A stretch of DNA of 64,000 bases from contig NZ_RBEE01000006.1 in NCBI RefSeq assembly GCF_003725795.1, positions 1 to 64,000 of the forward strand, in the 5' to 3' direction. Source of the stretch: Pedobacter jejuensis. GTDB taxonomy: Bacteria > Bacteroidota > Bacteroidia > Sphingobacteriales > Sphingobacteriaceae. The stretch's first letter is position 1; the number at the start of each line of letters is the position of its first letter. Positions 38,449 through 47,800 of this stretch are shown piece after piece. Position numbers and translations under genes: made by a program. The notes under the pieces were generated by a model. It had not been told where the DNA came from. It was given only the letters and a program-made list of their open reading frames with translations, and searched no databases.

Positions 38449-38478
38449 CTTAGTGTAATTTTAACACTAAGCATCGCT

Positions 38479-39663
38479 ATGAACAAGAACTTACTTCCAC
38501 TCACTTTAGGCGGTTTAGGCATTGGCATAACAGAATTTGTTATGATGGGCCTACTACCGGATATTGCAAAAGACTTAAATGTAACCATTCCACAGGCTGG
38601 GCATTTAATTTCTGCGTATGCATTAGGTGTTGTAATTGGTGCACCATTGCTAATCATGATTGCAGGAAAATATCCACCCAAAAAGATATTAATTGCTTTA
38701 ATGGTTATGTTCACAGTGTTTAATGCCTTCTCTGCCTTTGCTCCTACTTTTAATACACTATTTGTTGCTCGCTTTCTATCAGGATTGCCACATGGTGCCT
38801 TTTTTGGTGTAGGCTCTGTAGTTGCTAGTCGCATAGCTGAAAAAGGAAAAACGGCCCAGGCAGTATCTTTAATGTTTATGGGTTTAACCATTGCTAACAT
38901 TGTGGGTGTGCCTTTGGGTACATTTATTGGTCATAATTTTTCTTGGCGAATTTCTTTTGCAGTTGTTGTTTTTGTTGGTCTTGTTACTTTATTAAGTCTG
39001 AAACTTTGGTTACCTGCATTGGCAGCAACAAAAAACAGAGATTTAAAAGCAGAACTAAGTTTTTTCAAAAAACGAGAAGCTTGGATAATTATCTTTATGA
39101 TATCGATTGGTACAGGTGGGTTATTTACCTGGTATAGTTACATCGCACCTTTAATGACAGACGTAGCCGGATTTTCGCCAAATGCAGTAACCTATATTTT
39201 AATGCTTGCAGGTTTAGGTATGATGGTTGGAAATTATATTGGCGGAATACTTGCAGATAAATTTTCACCAGCCAAAGCATCAGCTGCGCTATTAATCACC
39301 ATGGCCGTAACACTTACAATTGTTCATTTTATATCTGCAAGTCAGCCATTGGCGTTAATAATGACATTTATTACTGGCGCTGTTGCCTTTGCCTTGGCTG
39401 CCCCAATTCAAATGTTAATGATACAAAGCGCAAAAGGTTCTGAAATGTTGGCCGCATCTGCTAGTCAGGCAAGTTTTAATATTGGCAATGCCTTAGGTGC
39501 ATTTTTTGGCGGTTTGCCGCTTGTTTATGGTTTTGACTATACTTCACCTGCTTATGTTGGTGCCGCAATGGCATTAATTGGTTCATTCTTTGCGTTTTGG
39601 TTAATTAAAAGCACTCAAACTACAACTGATGAGGTTAAAATGCCGGTAACTTCATTTCATTAA
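38479..39663 (+). CDS. MFS transporter (DHA1/AraJ-like exporter)
   Basis: 394 aa with twelve predicted membrane segments. The ATG at 38479 gives MNKNLLPLTLGGLGIGITEFVMMGLLPDIA, the usual DHA1/AraJ opening; an in-frame ATG at 38377 would lie inside the preceding terminator hairpin and is rejected. Motifs include ARFLSGLPHGAFFGVGSVVA in helix 4. Members export sugars, drugs or arabinose-like compounds; substrate unknown. Monocistronic. Confidence 0.85.
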   Translation: MNKNLLPLTLGGLGIGITEFVMMGLLPDIAKDLNVTIPQAGHLISAYALGVVIGAPLLIMIAGKYPPKKILIALMVMFTVFNAFSAFAPTFNTLFVARFLSGLPHGAFFGVGSVVASRIAEKGKTAQAVSLMFMGLTIANIVGVPLGTFIGHNFSWRISFAVVVFVGLVTLLSLKLWLPALAATKNRDLKAELSFFKKREAWIIIFMISIGTGGLFTWYSYIAPLMTDVAGFSPNAVTYILMLAGLGMMVGNYIGGILADKFSPAKASAALLITMAVTLTIVHFISASQPLALIMTFITGAVAFALAAPIQMLMIQSAKGSEMLAASASQASFNIGNALGAFFGGLPLVYGFDYTSPAYVGAAMALIGSFFAFWLIKSTQTTTDEVKMPVTSFH

Positions 39664-39710
39664 TTTTTTGAAAACGAAAGTTATAACTAGTTAATGAAAC
39701 CATTTAATAT

Positions 39711-40832
39711 TTAGCCCCGGGTGAAGCGGACACGTAGCAATAGCCATTTCGGCTGCGTAGCGATTAAAGCGTAAAATGGGAACAAATTTAGTTGCTTACA
39801 CAAGCCTTGCGCTGCTAAAAAAAATAACCGCCTGGAACTTTAAATCAATTTGAAATTATTTTGGAAATGAAAGGGCAGTAATTGTGGCGGTCTTCAGTCC
39901 TGCTGTTCGCTGTAGCCTCGCAAAAAAGCTCGGGCTGCCGCTACCATCAGGTTTAAAAACAAAAGATTCTGCACCATGCAAACCGTTAAAACGAAACACT
40001 ACACTTGCAAATTAGCCCCGGTTGAAGCGAACACGTAGCAACAGCCATTTCGGCTGTTAGCGGAGTAAAGCGAAAAACGGGAACAAATTTAGTTTCTTGC
40101 ACAAGCCTTGCGCTGCGAAAAAAAGTAACCGCCTGGAATTTTAAATCAATTTGAAATTATTTTGGAAATGAAAGGGCAGTACTTATGGAGGTCTGCAGCT
40201 CTGCTGTTCGCTATAGCCTCGCAAAAAAGCTCGGGCTGTCGCTATCATCAGGTTTAAAAACAAAAGATTGTGCACCATGCAAACCGTTAAGATGGAATAC
40301 CACATTTGCAAATTAGCCCTGGTTGAAGCGAGCACGTAGCAACAGCCATTTCGGCTGTTAGCGGAGTAAAGCGCAAAACGGGAACAAATTTAGTTTCTTG
40401 TACAAGCCTTGCGCTGCTAAAAAAAATAACCGCCTGAAATATTTTAAACCAGTTTGATAATTATTTTGGAAATGAAAGGGCAGTTCTTATGGAGGTATTC
40501 AGTCCTGCTGTTCGCTGTAGCCTCGCAAAAAAGCTCGGGCTGCCGCTACCATCAGGTTTACAAACAAAGATTGTGCACCATGCAAACCGTTAAAATGGAA
40601 CGCCGCATTTGCAAAATAACCCCGATTGAAGCGAACACGTAGCAACAGCCATTTCGGCTGTTAGCGCAGTAAAGCGTAAAACGGGAACAAATTTAGTTGC
40701 TTGTACAAGCCTTGCGCTACTAAAAATTATAACTGCCTGGAATATCTTAATTCAGTTTGAAATTATTTTGGAAATGAAAGGGCAGTACTTATGGAGGTCT
40801 TCAGGGTTGCCGCTACCGTCAGGTTTGAAATT
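39711..40832. repeat. 301-bp tandem repeat array (3 full units plus a partial)
   Basis: Units start at 39711, 40012, 40313 and 40614, an exact 301-bp period three times. Each starts with TTAGCCCCGG...GAAGCG, contains the hairpin AACAGCC-ATTTC-GGCTGTT (for example 40040-40058), then CAAGCCTTGCGCTGC, GGAAATGAAAGGGCAG, GCCTCGCAAAAAAGCTCGGG and GCACCATGCAAACCGTTAA. The copies differ by a few substitutions. The fourth unit lacks about 80 bases near its end. No open frame is conserved between units, so it is non-coding. It occupies the whole 39664-40920 gap. Confidence 0.92.
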
Positions 40833-40909
40833 AATGATAAATATCGTTGATTAACATTTACAATCTTTATAGTGGCGAAGATTTTTAGAAACATTATAAT
40901 TCTGCTTAT

Positions 40910-40917
40910 TATATTTG
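40910..40917 (+). promoter_or_regulatory. -7 promoter box of nth (leaderless)
   Basis: TATATTTG lies 3 bases before the ATG at 40921, so transcription would start at or next to that A. Same spacing as at the glycoside hydrolase gene (52814-52821). Confidence 0.5.
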
Positions 40918-40920
40918 CCG

Positions 40921-41586
40921 ATGCTAAAAAAAGAACGTTATAAACTTTTTGTAGAACATTTCTCGGCGAAGCAGCCTGATGCAGAAACAGAGTTACATTA
41001 CAATAATCCTTTTCAACTTTTAGTGGCAGTAATTCTTTCAGCCCAATGTACCGATAAGCGAATTAACATGGTTACGCCTGCCTTGTTTCAACGTTTCCCA
41101 AATGCTAAAGCACTCGCCGAGGTTACTCCAGATATCGTTTTTGATTATATAAAAAGTATTAGTTACCCTAACAACAAAGCCAAACATTTGGTTGGAATGG
41201 CAAACATTCTGGTAAATCAATTTAATGAGGTTGTACCATCCGATGTTGATGAGTTGCAGAAAATGCCTGGTGTCGGGCGTAAAACAGCGAATGTAATTGC
41301 ATCTGTTATTTATAATGCTCCAGCAATGGCAGTTGATACGCATGTGTTTAGGGTGGCCAATCGACTTGGATTAACCAATGGAAAAACTCCTTTAGCTGTA
41401 GAAAAAGATTTGGTAAAAAACCTACCTAAACATGATATCCACATTGCGCACCATTGGCTTATTTTACATGGCAGATATGTTTGCGTTGCCAGAAATCCTA
41501 AATGTGCTGTATGCGAAATTACTTATATGTGTCGATACTTTGAAAGGCTAATGGCACAAAACGAACGGGATAAATTGAAGGGTTGA
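40921..41586 (+). CDS. nth: endonuclease III (DNA glycosylase/AP lyase)
   Basis: Removes oxidised pyrimidines. 221 aa from the ATG at 40921; an in-frame TTG two codons upstream lies within the -7 box. The HhH-GPD fold shows the helix-hairpin-helix ELQKMPGVGRKTANV (about 108-122), with the catalytic Lys in this motif and Asp in AMAVDTHVFRVANRLG. The C-terminal 4Fe-4S cluster is CVARNPKCAVCEITYMC, that is C-X6-C-X2-C-X5-C, complete. Preceded by the 301-bp repeat array; followed by a low-complexity spacer (41587-41760) of TTGAGG-like repeats. Confidence 0.96.
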   Translation: MLKKERYKLFVEHFSAKQPDAETELHYNNPFQLLVAVILSAQCTDKRINMVTPALFQRFPNAKALAEVTPDIVFDYIKSISYPNNKAKHLVGMANILVNQFNEVVPSDVDELQKMPGVGRKTANVIASVIYNAPAMAVDTHVFRVANRLGLTNGKTPLAVEKDLVKNLPKHDIHIAHHWLILHGRYVCVARNPKCAVCEITYMCRYFERLMAQNERDKLKG

Positions 41587-41770
41587 GGATTGAGGGTAAG
41601 ATTGAGGCTGAAGTTAAGGTTGAGACTGAGATTGAAGGTTTGAGTTTGAGCTAATGTAACACAACCCTCGATAACTGATAAACACAACCTGTAATTCGTA
41701 AACGCAACTTGCAACTCATAATCCATAACTCGTAACTCGCAAAAAATAAGTAAAAAAAATGAACATACTA

Positions 41771-41800
41771 TTGATATTAGCTAAAAAACAATTAACTTAG
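41771..41800 (+). promoter_or_regulatory. candidate recA promoter
   Basis: TTG (41771-41773), 19-base spacer, TAACTTAG (41793-41800), one mismatch from TAnnTTTG. A TTAGCTAAATATTTTAGC inverted repeat overlaps just downstream; no clear LexA box was identified. Confidence 0.35.
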
Positions 41801-41832
41801 CTAAATATTTTAGCAACATAAATTATTAACAC

Positions 41833-42903
41833 ATGAGCACTTTAGCCGATAATCAATTATATTTACGCAATCAAAAAATGAAAAAAGATATGAGCACTGC
41901 GAATCCTGACAAACTAAAAGCCCTACAATTAACTTTAGATAAATTAGAGAAATCTTACGGCAAAGGAACGATAATGAAACTTGGCGATACAGCCATTGAA
42001 CCTATAGATTTTATTTCTACAGGCTCAATTAGTTTAGATATCGCTTTAGGTATTGGTGGCGTTCCAAAAGGTAGAGTAATAGAAATTTACGGACCAGAAT
42101 CATCTGGTAAAACTACTTTAGCTACCCATATAATTGCAGAAGCACAGAAAAAAGGTGGCATTGCAGCATTTATTGATGCAGAGCATGCTTTTGACCAATT
42201 TTACGCAAAAAAATTAGGTGTTGATACAGACAATTTATTAATCTCTCAACCAGATAATGGAGAGCAGGCATTAGAAATTGCAGATAATTTAATTCGCTCT
42301 GGCGCTATTGATGTTATCGTTATCGACTCGGTTGCTGCATTGGTACCAAAAAGTGAAATCGAAGGCGAAATGGGTGATAGTAAAATGGGTTTACATGCCC
42401 GTTTGATGAGCCAGGCCTTACGTAAATTAACAGGAACAATTTCTAAAACCGGATGTTGCTGTATTTTTATTAACCAGTTGCGTGATAAAATCGGCGTAAT
42501 GTTTGGTAACCCTGAAACGACTACAGGTGGTAATGCATTAAAATTTTATGCTTCAGTTCGTTTAGATATTCGTCGTATTTCTCAAATTAAAGATTCTGAC
42601 GAAGTTTCTGGTAACCGTGTAAAAGTTAAAATCGTTAAAAACAAAGTCGCTCCACCTTTCCGAATCGCAGAATTTGATGTGATGTTTGGTGAAGGTATTT
42701 CTAAAAACGGAGAGATTGTAGATTTAGGTGTGGATTTTGGAATTATTAAAAAAGCAGGTTCATGGTATTCTTACGGAGACACAAAATTGGGTCAAGGTAG
42801 AGATGCTGTAAAACAACTTTTAAACGATAATCCAGAATTAGCAGAAGAATTAGAACTTAAAATTAAAACCGAAGTAACTGCTGATAAATTAGAAGAGAAG
42901 TAG
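41833..42903 (+). CDS. recA: recombinase RecA
   Basis: Strand-exchange ATPase and SOS co-protease. Walker A is [10 protein letters not shown], Walker B region [12 protein letters not shown], and the DNA-binding loop L2 includes [32 protein letters not shown]. Length 356 aa with the first ATG; a second ATG at 41890 ([24 protein letters not shown]) gives 337 aa and matches the usual N-terminus of Bacteroidota RecA, so it is the more likely start. The acidic, Lys/Glu-rich tail is typical. Confidence 0.96.
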   Translation: MSTLADNQLYLRNQKMKKDMSTANPDKLKALQLTLDKLEKSYGKGTIMKLGDTAIEPIDFISTGSISLDIALGIGGVPKGRVIEIYGPESSGKTTLATHIIAEAQKKGGIAAFIDAEHAFDQFYAKKLGVDTDNLLISQPDNGEQALEIADNLIRSGAIDVIVIDSVAALVPKSEIEGEMGDSKMGLHARLMSQALRKLTGTISKTGCCCIFINQLRDKIGVMFGNPETTTGGNALKFYASVRLDIRRISQIKDSDEVSGNRVKVKIVKNKVAPPFRIAEFDVMFGEGISKNGEIVDLGVDFGIIKKAGSWYSYGDTKLGQGRDAVKQLLNDNPELAEELELKIKTEVTADKLEEK

Positions 42904-42952
42904 TACTAAATTTTTTCCGCACAAGTTCTTCAAAATTAAATATGTATCATCT

Positions 42953-43108
42953 GTGGTTATTACAAAACCATAAATGATACATTATATGCTTCTAGCCATT
43001 AGCCTTTCTGTATAAGAATTTTATATTCTTAAGCTAATCAACTACTAAAAAGATGTGTTCGAATAGACTACATATTAAATCGGAAGAAATTATTTGTCAA
43101 TCGATTTC
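42953..43108. repeat. long direct repeat, left copy
   Basis: About 155 bp (GTGGTTATTACAAAACCATAAA... CGAATAGACTACATATTAAA... TTTGTCAATCGATTTC), repeated with about 10 percent changes at 43321-43478. No ORF. The two copies bracket a TIR element. Together with that element they fill the 614-bp gap between recA and the small membrane protein gene. Confidence 0.8.
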
Positions 43109-43324
43109 CCACTCTGGTTTAAGTGTTCGCTTTTCAGCGGTCACTTAAATCTAAAATGAAAACGAAGATTTTGTCTGGTAATATAGCTCTTACACAACAA
43201 ATAAAAAACTGAACGATAGCAACAATTCATTTAACGGAAAATGCAGTAGTACATTTCGGTCTGGAGACCTTGGTTTTTAAAAGGGATTTAAGTGATCCTT
43301 TGGAACACTTAAACCAGAGAGTGG
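43109..43324. mobile_element. MITE-like element with 20-bp terminal inverted repeats
   Basis: Left end CCACTCTGGTTTAAGTGTTC (43109-43128) is inverted at the right end as GAACACTTAAACCAGAGAG plus TGG (43303-43324), differing only by a 2-base indel. The 216-bp interior has no long ORF; it includes a small palindrome GGTCTGGAGACC (43258-43269). Size and TIRs suggest a non-autonomous element. Confidence 0.75.
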
Positions 43325-43478
43325 TTATTACAAAACCATAAAGGATACATTGTATGCTTTTAGCCATTAGCCTTTCTGTAAAAGAATTTTATGACATTAA
43401 GCCTAATCAACTACTAAAAAGAAGTGTTCGAATAGACTACATATTAAATCGGAAGAAAATATTTGTCAATTAATTTCA
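43321..43478. repeat. long direct repeat, right copy
   Basis: Right copy of the 155-bp repeat at 42953-43108, beginning GTGGTTATTACAAAACCATAAA and ending TTTGTCAATTAATTTC. See the left copy. Confidence 0.8.
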
Positions 43479-43517
43479 ATCTCCAAAACAATAATCGATT
43501 GAACTTTTTCACTCAAT

Positions 43518-43721
43518 TTAATTCGTGTCTTGAGTGAAAATTGCATTAAAATCTTTGGTTACATACACAATTACCAAAACTGCGGCGATTAATAGTACAC
43601 CTAAAACAATTACCCCCCAACTCCCTTTTAATTTATTTTTATCTTTCCTAATTAGATAGTACAAAATTCCCATCAAAGGAATTGCACAAACTATCCAAAA
43701 TAGTAATGATGCTCCTGTCAT
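43518..43721 (-). CDS. small two-helix membrane protein, hypothetical
   Basis: 67 aa with two hydrophobic segments (about 5-24 and 34-54) and a charged loop RKDKNKLKGSW between them, then a short polar tail. Its first helix (LLFWIVCAIPLMGILYYLIRKDK) resembles the phospholipase-D-nuclease N-terminal (PLDc_N) type of short membrane anchors seen next to unrelated genes in Bacteroidota. Function unknown. It lies 100 bases beyond the stop of tsaD on the same strand. Confidence 0.6.
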   Translation of the reverse strand: MTGASLLFWIVCAIPLMGILYYLIRKDKNKLKGSWGVIVLGVLLIAAVLVIVYVTKDFNAIFTQDTN

Positions 43722-43824
43722 ATAAATTATAAATTTTCACTAATTAAATAATTAAACCTGCATTTTGAATGTTTTTCCGGAAACTAATAATGTCCAACCT
43801 TAAAAACATTTCAATCTTCCAAAA

Positions 43825-44826
43825 TTAAAACTCCATTCTTGCCATTGGAGAAACGTCTTGTCCTACAAAGTCTTGTTTTAAAAATTTGTGGTAACCTGCA
43901 ATTGCAATCATTCCTGCATTATCTGTACAATATTGAAAAGCAGGAATATAAACTTTCCAGCCTAATTCAACAGCAGTTTCTTGTAATGTGTTTCTTAAAC
44001 CAGAGTTAGCAGAAACACCACCAGCAATTGCAATTTCTGTAATTCCAAACTGCTTAGCTGCTTTTTTCAATTTGTTCATCAAAATCTGAATAATGCTAAA
44101 CTGAACTGAAGCACAGATATCATTTAAATTTTCGGCAATAAAATTAGCGTTTTCCTGTTCTTGCTTCCTGATAAAATAAAGTATAGATGTTTTAAAACCA
44201 CTAAAACTAAAATTTAAATCATCAATTTTGGGTTCTGCAAATTTAAACGCTTTTGGGTTTCCGGATTGTGCATGCTTATCAATTAATGGTCCGCCGGGAT
44301 AAGGCAGTTGCAAAATTTTAGCGGTCTTATCAAAGGCCTCTCCTGCTGCATCATCTAAAGTTTCGCCTACAATTTCCATGTCAAAATAATCCCTCACCAA
44401 AACAATTTGAGTGTGACCACCAGAAACCGTTAAACACAGGAATGGAAAACTTGGTTTAGGGTCATCAATAAAATGTGCTAATATGTGTGCATGCATATGA
44501 TTGACAGAAATTAGCGGTATATTTAAAGCCAATGCGAAAGATTTAGCAAAAGAAACACCGACTAAAAGTGAACCCAATAACCCTGGACCGCGTGTAAAAG
44601 CAACGGCATTTATGTCTTGCTTTGTAACATTTGCTTTTATTAAAGCTTGATGTACTGCCGGAACAATATTCTGTTGATGTACCCTTGAAGCCAATTCGGG
44701 GATAACACCACCATAATTTTCATGAATTGTTTGGTTTGCAATAACATTGGACGTAATTTTGCCGTTGTTACATATAGCGACAGATGTATCATCGCAAGAA
44801 GACTCGATAGCAAGTATAACAGACAA
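43825..44826 (-). CDS. tsaD: tRNA N6-threonylcarbamoyladenosine transferase TsaD
   Basis: Builds t6A at position 37 of ANN-decoding tRNAs, with TsaB, TsaC and TsaE. 333 aa; TTG start, giving MSVILAIESSCDDTSVAIC, the family N-terminus. The metal-binding His motif is HMHAH, with the ASKH/actin-fold signatures LCLTVSGGHTQIVLV and IAGGVSANSGLR. No ATG is available upstream in frame. Divergent from the tamB-like gene, whose start is also unusual. Confidence 0.96.
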   Translation of the reverse strand: MSVILAIESSCDDTSVAICNNGKITSNVIANQTIHENYGGVIPELASRVHQQNIVPAVHQALIKANVTKQDINAVAFTRGPGLLGSLLVGVSFAKSFALALNIPLISVNHMHAHILAHFIDDPKPSFPFLCLTVSGGHTQIVLVRDYFDMEIVGETLDDAAGEAFDKTAKILQLPYPGGPLIDKHAQSGNPKAFKFAEPKIDDLNFSFSGFKTSILYFIRKQEQENANFIAENLNDICASVQFSIIQILMNKLKKAAKQFGITEIAIAGGVSANSGLRNTLQETAVELGWKVYIPAFQYCTDNAGMIAIAGYHKFLKQDFVGQDVSPMARMEF

Positions 44827-44849
44827 ATTATTTTTATTTAAGCTGCAAA

Positions 44850-47800
44850 ATTATTAAAAAACTATTTAAAATACTCCTTTGGGTAATCGCATCAATAATT
44901 TTGTTGCTAGCGCTACTAGTCTTTTCGTTGCAATTTAAATCTGTTCAAACTTATTTTGCACAAAGAGCAGCTGCATATTTATCAAAAGAGCTTAATACAA
45001 CTGTTTCAATTAAGAGCCTTTACATAAAGCCTTTCAAATCTGTTGTTTTTGAAGAATTATTGGTTTTAGATCTTCAAAAAGATACTTTATTAAATGCTCC
45101 TACCTTCATGGTTGATATCAACCAGCTCTCTATTAAAAACAAAATTATTGATATTAATACCGTCCAAATTAATAATGGAACGTTCTTTTTTAAAGAATTC
45201 AAAGATAATTCATCCAACCTTGATTTCATTATTAATTATTTTGATTCTGGTAAGCCAAGTGTAAAAGATCCAAAGAAAAAACCTTACAAACTTGATTTTG
45301 GTAGAATTATCATTAACAAACTAAATTTTAAATACAAAAACTTTAAGGCAAAAGATTTAACTCAAGGCAAGAGTGTAAATTTTGATAACGTTGATGTTAA
45401 GGATCTCAGCGTAATTTTAGAGGGCTTGGATTTAAAAAATCATTTGTTCAAAACCAATATTAAGAACCTTACCCTTAAAGAACGAAGCGGTTTTTATTTA
45501 AAAAATTTAAGCGCAGAAACTACTGTAGATTCGAATGCCATTGAGCTTAAACAGCTTATGCTGGTTACTAATCAAAGTCGTTTATCCAATTATTTTCAGA
45601 TGAGGTTTAACAACTTCAAGGATTTTAACAAATACATCGATAATGTACGGATGAAAGCGATTTTTAAAGATAGCCACATCACATCTAAAGACATCGCTTT
45701 TTTTGCACCAGAAATGAATTCTATGACACTTGACATAGATGTTGATGGGCAAATTACAGGCTTAGTTAATAATTTAAAAGCAAAGAAACTATCCATTAAA
45801 GCGGGTAAGGCCACTTACATAAAAGGCGATTTTATTATTAAAGGTTTACCTAAGTGGAAAGAAACCTTTATGGACTTGAACATCGAAATGGCCGGAACCA
45901 ATAAAACGGACTTAGATGAGGTACTTGCAGGCATTACAGGAAGTAAAAAGAAACTGGTTCCGGTTATAGTAAACAAATTCGGAAACATCAATTTTAATGG
46001 CAGTTTCACGGGCTTTCAAAACGACTTTATAGCTTACGGAGAGTTTAAAACCAAAATCGGAAGAATCGTTTCTGATGTGAATATGAAAATCGATAAAAAT
46101 AATATTCCATCGTACACCGGAAATGTAAAAACTTACGATTTTAATTTAGGCAATTTAATTGATGAAAAAAGTTTAGGAAAAATCACATCTTCACTTTATG
46201 TAAAAGGTAGAGGAACAGAATTAAACCATTTAACAGAAAAATTAAACGGTGATATTACTTACATCGATTTTAACAATTACCGCTACAGAAACGTAAAAGT
46301 TGATGGTACTTTTGAGAATAAATATTTTGATGGAAAACTAAGCATTAATGATAAAAACATAAAATTGCTTTTCGATGGAGGTGTAAACTTAAACCCGAAA
46401 TTACCGGTTTTCAATTTTAACGCAACAATTACCGGAGCAAGACTAAAAGCACTCAATCTGATGAAAGATTCGTTAAGGGTTGATGCGAAATTTAACACTA
46501 ATTTTTCGGGCACAAACCTTAACAATATCGAAGGCAGGTTGCTTGTTCAGGAAATTACTTTAAAAAACCCTAAAGGTACGTATAGCATTGATTCAGTTGA
46601 GTTAACAGCAAATGGTACTGGTGTAGCAAGAAATTTAACCATCAAATCTGATATTTTAGATGCCAGCATTAATGGTAAGTATGATTTAAATTCTATCGGC
46701 TCTTACTACAAAGCCATCGCGAAAACGTATGTGCCGTCTTTTCAAACGAAAATCATCAAATTTAACGAACAAATTTTTCAATTCAATCTGAAGATTAAGA
46801 AGTTTGAACCACTTGCACAACTGGTTTCACCTGGTTTGGAAATGGCCGAAGGTGCTAACTTTATTGGAAATTTTGATTCGAGAAATAATACTGCTACACT
46901 AAATGGTTTTGTAAAGAATTTAAAATATCAGGGTATTGTTGTTAATAATATTATTGTTGATGAAAATACCACTCCGCAGCAATTGCAACTTAATATCACA
47001 TCAGATAGGGTTCAAATTAATGATAGTTTGTTTATAAAAGATGTAAACATTTCAAATATCCTACGGAATGACAGTTTAGCGTTTAACTTAAAAATGTCTA
47101 GCGCTCAGGAGGAAAATCAACTCGATTTAAACGGTTTAGTAGAATTTACTAAAAACCAGGATACTACTGCAAGGTTGAGCATTTTACCATCCATTTTAAA
47201 GATTAATAGTGAAGAGTGGCGCATTCAGGAGAAGGTTCGCATTATACTAAACAATGGCAAAACCGAAATTAAAAATTTCGATTTAACTAACGGAAACCAG
47301 CAATTAACCGTTGATGGACTAATATCAGATAATCCTAAAGATTTGTTAAAAGTAGGCTTTAAAGATTTTAGCTTAAAAACAATCAATCCATTTACCAAGG
47401 GATTTGGTGTAAAACTAGCTGGTAATGTAAATGGAGAAACGAATTTATATGGCATTTTGAAAGCGCCAAAAGTTAATGACAATCTAAAAATAGACTCCCT
47501 AAATTTCAATGATATTTACATTGGTACGTTAACAGATACCTCGTCATTTAGTAGTGAAGAAAGGAAGATAAATGTTTTTACCAATGTAATGGCCGATGGT
47601 TCTGAAACCTTTAAATTAACCGGAAACCTAGATTTAAAAGAGAAAGATATTGATTTAAGCGTTAAAATGGATGATAGTAAACTAACTATTTTTGAACCTT
47701 TTGTCAAAAAACTGGTTTCGAATCTTAAAGGAAATGTATCATCTGATTTAACTGTAAAAGGCAAATTGGATAACCCCAAAATTAACGGAACACTTTCTTT

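Noticed and set aside
38377..38478. Longer start for the MFS exporter
   Set aside because: It begins inside the terminator hairpin and before the -7 promoter box.
40454..40642. A 62-codon frame inside the 301-bp repeat
   Set aside because: The frame is not kept in the other units of the repeat, so it is not coding.
39711..40832. CRISPR array
   Set aside because: Unit length is 301 bp with the whole unit repeated; there are no short repeats with unique spacers and no cas genes.
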